From CAZAYP01 sp964489425 [NCBI: uncultured Verrucomicrobiota bacterium] (GTDB taxonomy: Bacteria; Verrucomicrobiota; Kiritimatiellia; RZYC01), in contig CAZAYP010000010.1 in assembly GCA_964489425.1 (NCBI GenBank), positions 1 through 64,000 on the forward strand: DNA of 64,000 nt. Direction: 5' to 3'. Within the stretch, counting starts at the first letter, position 1, and the number at the start of each line of letters is the position of its first letter. A model generated the notes under the pieces. That model did not search any database. It had not been told where the DNA came from and saw only the letters and a program-made list of their open reading frames with translations. Made by a program: the position numbers and the translations under genes. Of this stretch, positions 1 to 8,044 are shown piece after piece.

Positions 1-876
1 AGCCACTGGCCGGGCCGGAGCCGGCGCCGCGGCGGCCGGACGCGGGGCGGCCAACCCGGCCAGGTATTCTTTGACCTGGGTCACGGGGATGCGCTGGATG
101 TGTTCCTCGGGGATCTCCATGGCCATGGCAATGATGTCCGGCGCCAGCACCGTGCTGAACAGGCAATGCAGCGGCACCTCCACGTCCAGGCAGTTGTCCA
201 GGCCGGTGACGGCCGCAACGTCGGCGTGGGCATCCAAAATCTGGCCCAGGGCGGTCAGGCCCTTGAAATACTCGGCCAGGTCCTTCTTCTGGCTGCGCAG
301 GTCGGCGCGGGTATCGATCCGCGCCAGGTACACAAACAGGCCCTTCTTCACCGCCTCCTGCAGCGGGGCGACCGGCAGCCGGAACTGCGTGGCCAGATCG
401 GCCAGGCTGGCCTCGGCCAGCTTTTCCGGCTTCTTGGGCTTGGCGGGCGCGGGATCGTCCGCTGCTGCCGCCGCCGGGACCTCCGCGGGCTGGCAGGAGC
501 GGGACAGCAGCATGTGCAGCTTTTCCATCTCGGCGGCGGTATCGACGGCCGCGCAGTGCTCCGGATCCTTGATCATGCTGCGCAGCTTGTCGGCGCCGGC
601 CAGCATCACGTCGATGGACTCCTGGTCCAGCCGCGCTTCGCCGTCGCGGACGCGCGACATGAGGTTTTCCATGGCGTGGGACAGCTCGGTGAGGGCGTCG
701 AGGTGGAAAAACCCGCCGCCGCCCTTGACGCTGTGGACGCGGCGGAACAGCGAGTTGATCAGCCCGGTGTCCGCGGGGTTGCGCTCCAAAGCGATCAGGT
801 CGCGCTCGATTTCCGCCAGGTGTTCCTGCGATTCCTCAAGGTACAGGGCCAGGTGGTCTGGATTGAAGGTGGCCAT
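1..876 (-). CDS. cheA: CheA-type chemotaxis histidine kinase, N-terminal part (runs off the left edge)
   Basis: The first 292 residues of a chemotaxis-type histidine kinase are visible; the dimerisation, ATPase and CheW-like domains lie outside the window. Residues 1-105 form an HPt (P1) domain with the phospho-acceptor in RRVHSVKGGG (His48), the classical CheA signature. An Ala/Pro-rich linker follows near residues 135-150, then a mixed alpha/beta segment that probably belongs to a P2-like or additional regulatory domain, then another Ala/Pro linker. A strong ribosome site (GGAGGAGA) lies about 14 bases before the ATG. The gene sits 10 bases downstream of a STAS-domain gene on the same strand, so both are probably one transcript. 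With only the N-terminus visible, a hybrid HPt kinase from a pilus-linked (Chp-like) system cannot be excluded. Confidence 0.85.
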   Translation of the reverse strand, partial: MATFNPDHLALYLEESQEHLAEIERDLIALERNPADTGLINSLFRRVHSVKGGGGFFHLDALTELSHAMENLMSRVRDGEARLDQESIDVMLAGADKLRSMIKDPEHCAAVDTAAEMEKLHMLLSRSCQPAEVPAAAAADDPAPAKPKKPEKLAEASLADLATQFRLPVAPLQEAVKKGLFVYLARIDTRADLRSQKKDLAEYFKGLTALGQILDAHADVAAVTGLDNCLDVEVPLHCLFSTVLAPDIIAMAMEIPEEHIQRIPVTQVKEYLAGLAAPRPAAAAPAPARPVA

Positions 877-886
877 GGCGCGCGGG

Positions 887-1195
887 TCAGGTCTCCTCCA
901 GTCCAAGCAGGGCTTCCGCGTGGTACCAGCGGATCAGTTGGCGGGCGCCGGCGCCGGCGCCCGTGACCGCCAGCGGCCAGTTCCGCTGCGCGCATTCCCG
1001 GGCCAGGCCGGCCAGCACGGCCATGCCCGCGGTGTCAAACGCGGCGGCCGCCCCAAGGTCCACGGTCACGGCGGTTACGCCGTTGGCCGACCCCAGCCCG
1101 GCCTTCAAGGCGCGCGCCGTGTCCGCTGCCGTAGCGGTCTGCAAGCCGTCGGCCATGCTGATGGTCAACCGGCCATCCTTGATTGCCTGCTGCAT
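887..1195 (-). CDS. STAS-domain protein (MlaB/anti-sigma-antagonist-like)
   Basis: A 102-residue single-domain STAS protein. The segment VTVDLGAAAAFDTAGMAVLA shows the typical beta-strand, loop and helix; the DTAG loop resembles the D-T-A-G of MlaB-like proteins and puts a Thr where phosphorylatable STAS proteins often have Ser. An upstream in-frame ATG would add 16 Arg-rich residues; the start MQQAIKDG is chosen because the domain begins there, although no clear ribosome site precedes it. It is immediately upstream of cheA and probably co-transcribed. STAS proteins next to CheA are found in chemosensory clusters for alternative functions, where they may act as output partners; that role is inference. 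Confidence 0.7.
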   Translation of the reverse strand: MQQAIKDGRLTISMADGLQTATAADTARALKAGLGSANGVTAVTVDLGAAAAFDTAGMAVLAGLARECAQRNWPLAVTGAGAGARQLIRWYHAEALLGLEET

Positions 1196-1459
1196 AAATA
1201 ATGATCCCGGGCACCGGCGCCGTCGCGCGCCAAGGGCACCCACTCACATTGGAATCGAGTATGGCACGGGGTCATTCCCGCTTCAAGCTTCCTGTTGCCG
1301 ATACCCGCGGAGACCGGCCGCGGGACAGGAGCCCCGCGCCACGCGGCCCGCAACCCGGCGTTTTTTTTCGTTTTGCATCCCGGCGGCCGGGCGGTATAAG
1401 ACGCAACGCCCGGAACGATCCGGGCGCGAAGCGGACAACCTGACCAAAGGATGTGGACC

Positions 1460-2710
1460 ATGGCGCGCGGGATTCTCGGGCTGGTGACGTTGCTGCTGCT
1501 GGCGTGGCTGCTCTCCGCCAACCGCAAGGCCATCCGGTGGCGCACCATCCTCTGGGGCACGGGGCTGCAGCTGCTCTTCGCGGTGCTGGTGCTCAAGACC
1601 GCGCCCGGCCAGTGGTTGTTCCGGCAGATGAACCACGCGGTGATGGTGCTGCTCAACTTCCAGTATGCCGGCGCCCAGTTCGTGTTCAACGGGCTGGCCG
1701 TCCCGCCGGGCGAGCCGGGCTCGCTGGGGTTCTTCTTCGCGTTCCAGGTCTTGACCACGATCGTGTTTTTCTCGGCGCTGATCGCCATTCTCTACTACCT
1801 GGGCATCATGCAGAAGGTGGTGCTGTTTTTTGCCTGGATCATGGCCCGGAGCTGCCGCGTGTCCGGGGCCGAGGCGCTGTCCGCGTCCGCCAACATCTTC
1901 GTGGGCCAGACCGAGGCGCCGCTGCTGATTCGCCCGTACGTGGCGGGGATGACCCGCTCCGAGCTGCTGTGCGTGATGACCGGCGGCATGGCCACCGTGT
2001 CCGGCGGCGTCATGGCCGCCTACGTGGGCATGCTCCGGGGCTATTACCCGGACATTGCCGGCCACCTGCTGGCGGCCTCGGTCATGTCCGCGCCCGCGGC
2101 GCTGGTCATGGCCAAGATGCTGCTGCCCGAAACCGGCCAGCCCCAGACCATGGGCACGGTGGCCATCACCTACAAGGACCCCAGCGTCAACGTGCTCGAC
2201 GCCACGGCCAACGGCGCCACCGCCGGCCTGAAGCTGGCCGGCAACGTGGCGGCCATGCTCCTGGCGTTCATGTCCCTGCTGGCCATGCTCAACTGGGGCG
2301 TCAACCACGTCGCCGGCTGGTTCGGCCACCCGGAGGTGGGGTTCGAGACGTTGCTGGGCTGGGCGTTCACGCCGCTGGCCTGGATCATGGGCGTGGCCGG
2401 CCCGGACTGCGACGAGGTGGCGCGCTGGATGGGCGAGAAGACGTTCTTCAACGAGTTCGTGGCCTACACCCACATGGCCGAGTATGTCGGGGCGCACCCG
2501 GCCCAGCCGCTGCAATACCGCTCCTACGTGATCGCCACCTACGCCCTGTGCGGGTTCTCCAACTTCCTCTCGATCGGCATCCAGATCGGCGGCATCGGCG
2601 GCATGGCGCCCGAGCGCCGGTCCGACCTGGCGCAGCTCGGGATCCGCTCCCTCATCGCCGGGTCCCTGGCCTGCTTCATGACCGCGGTCATCGCCGGCAT
2701 GCTGGTCTGA
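1460..2710 (+). CDS. nupC: Concentrative nucleoside transporter (NupC/CNT family)
   Basis: A polytopic inner-membrane protein of 416 residues with eight or more hydrophobic segments. It carries the CNT hallmark GQTEAPL at about residue 148, where the Gln/Glu pair contacts the nucleoside ribose and sodium, followed by the Gly-rich MTGGMATVSGGVMAAY segment characteristic of the family. The expected role is cation-coupled uptake of nucleosides from outside. Two ATGs are possible; 1460 is preferred because AAAGG at 1446-1450 is well spaced from it but abuts the ATG at 1451. Divergent from the STAS/cheA unit. The stop codon is followed within ten bases by a four-copy palindrome array. Confidence 0.9.
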   Translation: MARGILGLVTLLLLAWLLSANRKAIRWRTILWGTGLQLLFAVLVLKTAPGQWLFRQMNHAVMVLLNFQYAGAQFVFNGLAVPPGEPGSLGFFFAFQVLTTIVFFSALIAILYYLGIMQKVVLFFAWIMARSCRVSGAEALSASANIFVGQTEAPLLIRPYVAGMTRSELLCVMTGGMATVSGGVMAAYVGMLRGYYPDIAGHLLAASVMSAPAALVMAKMLLPETGQPQTMGTVAITYKDPSVNVLDATANGATAGLKLAGNVAAMLLAFMSLLAMLNWGVNHVAGWFGHPEVGFETLLGWAFTPLAWIMGVAGPDCDEVARWMGEKTFFNEFVAYTHMAEYVGAHPAQPLQYRSYVIATYALCGFSNFLSIGIQIGGIGGMAPERRSDLAQLGIRSLIAGSLACFMTAVIAGMLV

Positions 2711-2716
2711 CGCCGG

Positions 2717-2829
2717 GTTTCCAAACATTGGAAAAATCCGGGCCTCGTTTTCCAAACATTGGAAACTTTTGCGCCCGGTTTTCCAAACATTGGAAACTTT
2801 GCGGGCGGGTTTTCCAAACATTGGAAAAA
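2717..2829. repeat. Palindrome array 1: four TTCCAAACATTGGAA units at exact 31-bp period
   Basis: Four perfect copies of TTCCAAACATTGGAA (arms TTCCAA/TTGGAA, centre ACA) start at 2719, 2750, 2781 and 2812, so the period is exactly 31 bp each time. The 16-bp spacers differ but keep an A-rich start and T-rich end. Read on the minus strand the unit becomes TTCCAATGTTTGGAA, identical to units at 33659-33735 and 34556-34632. The array fills the gap between the nupC stop and the 3' end of the minus-strand remnant at 2860. A period of 31 is not a multiple of three, so it is not coding. Function unknown. Confidence 0.9.
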
Positions 2830-2859
2830 CCGCGCGCCGGCGGGTCCGGCGGCCTCGCC

Positions 2860-3174
2860 CTACCCTTGGCCGCCGGCAGGCGCCCGGTGCGGGGCGGGCG
2901 CGGCGTTGTGGGCGGCCTGCAGTTCCGCGCAGCGGCGCGGCGAGTTGCGCCGCACGGGCAGCTGCTGTTCCGCCCACGTGATGGTTTCCTGGAGCACACG
3001 CCAGCGGTCAACGTCCGGCCAGCAGCGCGCCCGGTTACCCTCGGCGTCGTTGATCCAAACATCCACGTCAAAAGTCAACACCGGGTCATGGCGCAGCAGG
3101 TAGTTCATCCCGCCGATCAGCATGTACTCAACGCCGGCGGCGTTAAACGCGGTCAGCATGGCATCCACGTTCAT
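2860..3174 (-). pseudogene. Nucleotidyltransferase-fold protein remnant
   Basis: An open frame of 104 residues whose first 45 residues look like the start of a minimal nucleotidyltransferase: a short helix, then YMLIGGMNYLLRH with the Gly-Gly turn, then DVDVWI with the paired Asp metal ligands. After about residue 50 the sequence stops resembling that fold and becomes Arg/Gln-rich, and the protein is much shorter than the usual 150-200 residues. The simplest reading is an internal deletion or truncation. The stop lies about 30 bases from palindrome array 1. A short functional protein is possible but less likely. Such domains often occur as AbiEii/MNT-type antitoxin or toxin components; the exact subfamily is not clear. 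Confidence 0.45.
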
Positions 3175-3368
3175 GGCGGCATACTAAGCCAAAGTGAAGA
3201 TGATGCGCCCTTTTGTTCCTTTTAGACTTGCTCCGCTGATTCCCATCAGCCATATTGCCATCGTGCATGTGCAAGTAGCGATTGAGGGCAACCGACAAGT
3301 TTCTGGGCCATCCACCCGGTGTTTTTTGAATCCATTGCTGTCAACCCCCAGCCGTAGTGAGGGCGTTC

Positions 3369-3827
3369 GTGGAAAATCACCTCGATATTTTACGCAAAAT
3401 TCCCCTGTTTAATAACCTGACCGAGCAGGAGTTGCGGGATATTTCCGCGCTTTTTCAGACGTGTCGATGTCAGGCTGGCGACTATTTGATTCGTGCCGCA
3501 GATGTCGGCGATGCACTGTACATCCTCATTGAAGGCCGGGCGCTCGTGCAATTAACCGGACGCTATGGCCAAAACGTAGTGCTGAATCATATTGAGCCCG
3601 GCCATTATGTGGGCGAAATCGCCCTGCTGGACGGGCGACCGCGCTCAGCCGACATTGAATGCACGGCCCCTTCCCTGTTTCTTAAATTGAACCGGGATGA
3701 TTTCAACCGGGTCCTGTTGAAGCACCCGGCCTTGATGCAACGGCTGCTGATCAACCTGTGCAGCCGTCTGCGGCATGCCGAAGATATGATCTTGGGCATC
3801 GGAACCCCGGAACAATTGGTTTGTTGA
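3369..3827 (+). CDS. Cyclic-nucleotide-binding domain protein (no DNA-binding domain)
   Basis: A 152-residue single cNMP-binding (Crp-like) domain. The phosphate-binding cassette is visible as GHYVGEIALLDGRPRSADI, with the GE and R-S/A positions that contact cyclic nucleotides. No helix-turn-helix follows, so it is not a classical Crp regulator but a stand-alone sensor or adaptor. GTG at 3369 is preferred to GTG at 3357 because GAGG lies 7 bases upstream and the protein then begins MENHLDILRKIPLF, a usual start for this group. It lies 48 bases upstream of the Pfa-like synthase on the same strand; a second cNMP-binding protein lies on the far side of the locus. The ligand and partner are unknown. 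Confidence 0.8.
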   Translation: MENHLDILRKIPLFNNLTEQELRDISALFQTCRCQAGDYLIRAADVGDALYILIEGRALVQLTGRYGQNVVLNHIEPGHYVGEIALLDGRPRSADIECTAPSLFLKLNRDDFNRVLLKHPALMQRLLINLCSRLRHAEDMILGIGTPEQLVC

Positions 3828-3875
3828 GCAAACCAGGGAATTCGGCAACGCTGTTCCCAGAGCGCCGCCCAACCC

Positions 3876-6800
3876 ATGACCCAAGCGACCACCAACCCTT
3901 CCGCCGGCTCAGGAAACCCGGGGCCGCAAGTTCCAGTGGCCATTGTGGGGATGGGGTGCATTTTCCCGCAAGCCTGCAATCCGCGCGAATACTGGGACAA
4001 TATCCTGAAGGAAATCGATTGCGTTACACCGGTGCCGGCCAACCGCTGGAACTTGGCCGACTATTACGATCCGGATCCCGAGACCCCGGATAAAACCTAT
4101 GCCTACCGGGGCGGATTTATCCCCGATATCCCCTTCAACCCGATCGAGTTCGGCCTGCCCCCCAACGTGTTGGAGGTCACCGATGTCTCGCAATTGCTCG
4201 CGCTGGTCGTGGCGCGGCAGGCCTTGCAGGATGCCGGCTGCCTTGGGGATGCCAGGGAGGCCCAGTTTGACCGGGAGCACACGGGGGTCATCCTGGGCAT
4301 CAGCGGCGGGCAGAAAATCATCACCTCGCTCGGGGCGCGGCTGCAATACCCGGTTTGGGAACGGGTGCTGCGCCGCTATGGCGTGCCCGCAGCGCAGTTG
4401 GAGCCGGTGATCGCGGCGATGAAATCCGCCTTTGTCAAGTGGGAGGAGAATTCGTTTCCCGGGCTCCTCGCCAATGTGATCGCGGGCCGGATCGCCAATC
4501 GTTTTGACCTGGGCGGGATCAACTGCGTTACGGATGCGGCTTGCGCGGCCTCGCTGAGCGCGGTTTACATGGCGGTGAACGAGTTGACGAGCCGCCGCCA
4601 CAACATCATGCTCACCGGCGGCATCGACTTGGACAACTCTCCGTTTGCCTACATGTGTTTCAGCAAAACGCCGGCGTTTTCCAAGCGCAATGCCAGTCGG
4701 CCGTTTGACCAGCAGGCCGATGGGATGATGGTGGGCGAAGGATTGGGGATGCTGGTGCTGAAACGCCTGGACGACGCTGAGCAGGCGCACGATCGCATTT
4801 ATGCGGTGATTAAAGGCATGGGCGCGGCCAGCGACGGACGGTTTAAAAGCATTTATGCGCCCCGCGCCGAGGGCCAAGCCAAGGCCTTGCGCCGGGCTTA
4901 TGCCGCGGCCGGCTTTGCCCCGGAAAGCCTGGGCATGCTGGAGGCGCACGGCACGGGCACCCCCGCCGGCGACCCGGAGGAGTGCAAGGCGCTCCACCAG
5001 GTGTTCCCCGCCGCCGCCGCTACCGGACCCCATATCGCGCTCGGCAGCGTCAAGTCCCAGATTGCCCACACCAAGGCGGCCGCCGGGGCCGCCAGCTTGA
5101 TCAAAACCGCGCTGGCGCTTTACCACAAAATCCTCCCGGCCACCCTGCACGTTGCCGCGCCCAACCCGCGGCTGGAACTGGCCGGATCCCCGTTTTATTT
5201 GAGCACCACGACCCGCCCCTGGTTCCGGGCCCTGCCGAACACCCCGCGGCGGGCCGGGGTAAGCGCGTTCGGGTTTGGCGGCTCGAATTTTCATGTGGTC
5301 CTCGAGGAACATTCCGACGATCCGGCGCCCGCCGCGGATCGGGCCTGCCCGCCGGCGGTGCTCTTGGTGCAGGCCGCCACGCCCGCCGCGTTGCTGGACA
5401 AGGGCGCGGCGCTCTGGGCGCAATGGCGTGGCCCAGTGGGGGAACAAGCCTATGCCGGGTACCTGGGTGGTGAAGCGGCCCGCCCGGCGCCGCAGGAATC
5501 CGCACGCCTGGGCTTTGTGGCGGAGGGCCGGGAAGACGCTTGCAACCTGCTCGAACTGGCCTTGGAAACGCTGCGGGCCAGCCAGGACAAAGCGGCGTGG
5601 GAACACGCCCGCGGCATCTACTATCGACGCACCGGGTTCGCCCCGCCGGCCCTCACGGTCGCGTTGTTCCCCGGCCAGGGAACACAATTTTTAGGCATGG
5701 GCAGTGAAGCGGCCATCAGCGCCCCGCCCCTGCTGCAGGCGTTTGCCGCCGTGGACCGGGTGTTGCAAGACCAGGGCCGGCCGGCCATTTCCGCGGTGGT
5801 GTACCCGCCTCCCGGGGGGGATGCCAATACTCAAAGTATCCAGGCCGCCCGCCTGCAACAAACGGAAAATGCCCAACCCGCGCTCGCGGCATTCAGCACC
5901 GGCATGTTTACGCTCTTGCGGCAAGCCGGGTGGACGCCCGACCTGGTCGCCGGCCATAGCTTCGGCGAGTTGACGGCGCTCTGGGCTGCCGGCGTGGTGT
6001 CCCAGGATGATTATTTCAAGCTGGTCCATGCCCGGGGCCAGGCCATGGCGGCGCCGGTCGATCCCGCCTGCGATGCGGGCGCCATGCTGGCCGTCCAAGG
6101 TCGGGTGACGGACTGCGCCGCCATGCTGCAAGCCCACCCCGGGCTGACGGTCGCCAATTGGAATGCTCCCGACCAGGTGATCCTGGCCGGTTCCACGGAG
6201 GCGATTACCCAAGCCCAAGCCACTTGGAACCAGCCCGACCTGACCGTTACCCGCTTGCGCGTCTCGGCGGCGTTCCATTCCGCGTTCGTGCGGCATGCCC
6301 AACGTCCGTTTGCCGCGGCGCTTGAACCGGTGGTGTTTCAGCCCCCGCAAATTCCCGTGTATTCCAATACCACGGCCCAGGCCCACCCCGCCGATCCGCG
6401 CGCCATCAAGAGCATCATGGCCGAACACATCGTCAAGCCGGTCCAGTTCCAGCAGGAAATTGAGGCCATGTATGCCGCCGGGGGCCGGATCTTCGTTGAT
6501 CTCGGGCCGCGGCCCGTGTTGGCCAATTTGGTGGCGCGGATCCTGGCCGATCGGCCCCATCAAGTCATAGCGCTGAACCGCCCCCCCCCACGCCCAATGG
6601 AACGCGGGCCGACCGCGCGCAAGTGCCAGGTTCAACGCGAACCGGACGAACCGCTGACCTTGGCCTTGGAAAATCTGACGCCGTGGGGCGTTGGTTTAAT
6701 GGATAGCCCGGCCGCCTGGACACCCGGCACCACGTTGCGCGTGCGTTTGCTCACGCCCGGCGCACCCGAGGACGGTTGGGTGGCCGGCCGCATGGTCTGG

Positions 6801-7925
6801 CGCCAGGGCGCCGCGGCCAATGTAAAGTTTATGCCGGACGCCGGGCAACGGGAATGGCTGGCGGGGATCGCCGTGACCGCCACCGACCAGCCTGCGCCAC
6901 CACCCCGCCGGCCGTACCATGGCCTGGCCGAAGCTTTGGCGCAATTGCGGGTCGCGGGGCTCGACCTGCCGCCCCCGCCGGCACGTGAGCGGCTGCCGGC
7001 GGCCGCGGCCAAGCCGGCGCTGAATATTATTTTGACTGGCACAACCTATGTCAGCCCGCAAACCATCGCGGCCCGCGAGGAGGCATATCGGAACCTGCCC
7101 ATGCTTGCCGACGACGCGCCACGGACCCTGGCGGCCGGGATGGAATTGAATCAGGGCGGGGCGCCTGGGGTGGCCGCGGTAGTTCCTGATGGCATGAGCA
7201 TGCCCGCATTTGAGGAAGGAGAATCCATGGAAACACATCAACAGTATTTGCGCATTATTGGCGAAGGCGTCCAATGTTACCGGCAGTTGCTCCAGCAGCA
7301 GGCGGCACTCCTGGCCAACCCTCATTGCACGCCGGCCATGATGGAAAGTTTTGAACGCAGCCTGGCCCGCTTCCACGACGATCAAACCCAACTCCATCAG
7401 AATCACGCCCAATTTCTTGCGAGACTGGGCGGTGGCGCAGTCGCTGGGGCGCCGCCGGCGGCCCGCGCGCCGCTCATGCCGCCACCGCCTGCGGTCGCTC
7501 CGCTGGCCGCGCCCGCGCCGGTGCCGACGACCATCCCCCCCCCGCCGGCTTCTGTGCCCGCCAAACCCGCCGCAGTAGTGCCACCACCGGCCCCCAGCGT
7601 GGTCGCTGCCCCGCCCCCACCCCCGACCCCGCCGGCCCCTGCGGGGGACCAGGGTGCCTCCGGGACGCAAGCCCTGCTGGCCGTCGTCAGCGAAAAAACC
7701 GGGTACCCGATCGACACGCTGAACCTGGACATGGCGTTGGAAACCGACTTGGGCATCGATTCCATCAAGCGCGTGCAGATCCTGGGCGCCATGCAGGAGC
7801 GGTTCCCGAGTTTGCCGCCCTTCAAGCCCGACGTCATGGCCACGCTGACCACGCTGCGCCAGATTGGCGACTATATCGAGGAACAATTGGCCGCGGGTAA
7901 AAAAAAAGAGCTGACGGCCCCATAG
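3876..7925 (+). CDS. pfaA: PfaA-like type I synthase: ketosynthase-acyltransferase-ACP
   Basis: Iterative type I fatty-acid/polyketide synthase subunit of 1349 residues. Domains in order: ketosynthase (about 20-460) with DAACAAS and catalytic Cys223, EAHGTGTPAGDP with His358 and KSQIAHTKAAAG with His398; acyltransferase (about 580-880) with FPGQGTQ and GHSFG, nucleophile Ser695; a linker (about 880-1240) containing a basic region and Pro/Ala-rich stretch; and a single acyl carrier protein near the C-terminus, LGIDSIKR with Ser1296 as phosphopantetheine site. The KS type matches PUFA-synthase PfaA and heterocyst-glycolipid HglC families. True PfaA usually has several tandem ACPs and a KR in the same chain; here there is one ACP and the frame closes after an A9 run at 7899-7907, beyond which the KR protein continues in the -1 frame. 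No clear ribosome site precedes the ATG. Confidence 0.92.
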   Translation: MTQATTNPSAGSGNPGPQVPVAIVGMGCIFPQACNPREYWDNILKEIDCVTPVPANRWNLADYYDPDPETPDKTYAYRGGFIPDIPFNPIEFGLPPNVLEVTDVSQLLALVVARQALQDAGCLGDAREAQFDREHTGVILGISGGQKIITSLGARLQYPVWERVLRRYGVPAAQLEPVIAAMKSAFVKWEENSFPGLLANVIAGRIANRFDLGGINCVTDAACAASLSAVYMAVNELTSRRHNIMLTGGIDLDNSPFAYMCFSKTPAFSKRNASRPFDQQADGMMVGEGLGMLVLKRLDDAEQAHDRIYAVIKGMGAASDGRFKSIYAPRAEGQAKALRRAYAAAGFAPESLGMLEAHGTGTPAGDPEECKALHQVFPAAAATGPHIALGSVKSQIAHTKAAAGAASLIKTALALYHKILPATLHVAAPNPRLELAGSPFYLSTTTRPWFRALPNTPRRAGVSAFGFGGSNFHVVLEEHSDDPAPAADRACPPAVLLVQAATPAALLDKGAALWAQWRGPVGEQAYAGYLGGEAARPAPQESARLGFVAEGREDACNLLELALETLRASQDKAAWEHARGIYYRRTGFAPPALTVALFPGQGTQFLGMGSEAAISAPPLLQAFAAVDRVLQDQGRPAISAVVYPPPGGDANTQSIQAARLQQTENAQPALAAFSTGMFTLLRQAGWTPDLVAGHSFGELTALWAAGVVSQDDYFKLVHARGQAMAAPVDPACDAGAMLAVQGRVTDCAAMLQAHPGLTVANWNAPDQVILAGSTEAITQAQATWNQPDLTVTRLRVSAAFHSAFVRHAQRPFAAALEPVVFQPPQIPVYSNTTAQAHPADPRAIKSIMAEHIVKPVQFQQEIEAMYAAGGRIFVDLGPRPVLANLVARILADRPHQVIALNRPPPRPMERGPTARKCQVQREPDEPLTLALENLTPWGVGLMDSPAAWTPGTTLRVRLLTPGAPEDGWVAGRMVWRQGAAANVKFMPDAGQREWLAGIAVTATDQPAPPPRRPYHGLAEALAQLRVAGLDLPPPPARERLPAAAAKPALNIILTGTTYVSPQTIAAREEAYRNLPMLADDAPRTLAAGMELNQGGAPGVAAVVPDGMSMPAFEEGESMETHQQYLRIIGEGVQCYRQLLQQQAALLANPHCTPAMMESFERSLARFHDDQTQLHQNHAQFLARLGGGAVAGAPPAARAPLMPPPPAVAPLAAPAPVPTTIPPPPASVPAKPAAVVPPPAPSVVAAPPPPPTPPAPAGDQGASGTQALLAVVSEKTGYPIDTLNLDMALETDLGIDSIKRVQILGAMQERFPSLPPFKPDVMATLTTLRQIGDYIEEQLAAGKKKELTAP
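7899..7907 (+). other. A9 homopolymer: candidate -1 frameshift (slippery) site joining the two Pfa proteins
   Basis: The last codons of the KS-AT-ACP frame are GGT AAA AAA AAA GAG, ending at TAG 7923-7925. A one-base backward slip on the nine A residues places the ribosome in the frame of the KR-DH protein, which is open from here to 11362 and reads as a natural Ala/Pro linker. A slip gives one chain of about 2495 residues. A weak stem (CGGCC 7915-7919 with GGCCG 7927-7931) lies just downstream. Lys-codon slips at A-runs are known for dnaX, and long A-runs also allow transcriptional slippage. A single-base sequencing or assembly error in the homopolymer would look identical. Confidence 0.6.
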
Positions 7926-8044
7926 CGGCCGCCGCGCCCGTTCCGCCGTTATCCGCCGAACCTGTCGCGGTTCAGCGCCCCTTCCTGCAATCCCTGCCAC
8001 CGCCAGATTATCTTCTGCTACCGCTGGCCCAGCGGCCCGTATGT

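Noticed and set aside
71-1201. Long plus-strand frames over the first 1.2 kb
   Set aside because: They are antisense shadows in high-GC DNA; the minus-strand frames encode clear HPt and STAS domains.
2717-2829. CRISPR array
   Set aside because: Units are short perfect palindromes with 16-bp partly conserved spacers, only 3-4 copies, and no cas genes are present.
1283-2977. 564-residue minus-strand frame over nupC
   Set aside because: Antisense shadow that also runs through the palindrome array; nupC shows family motifs.
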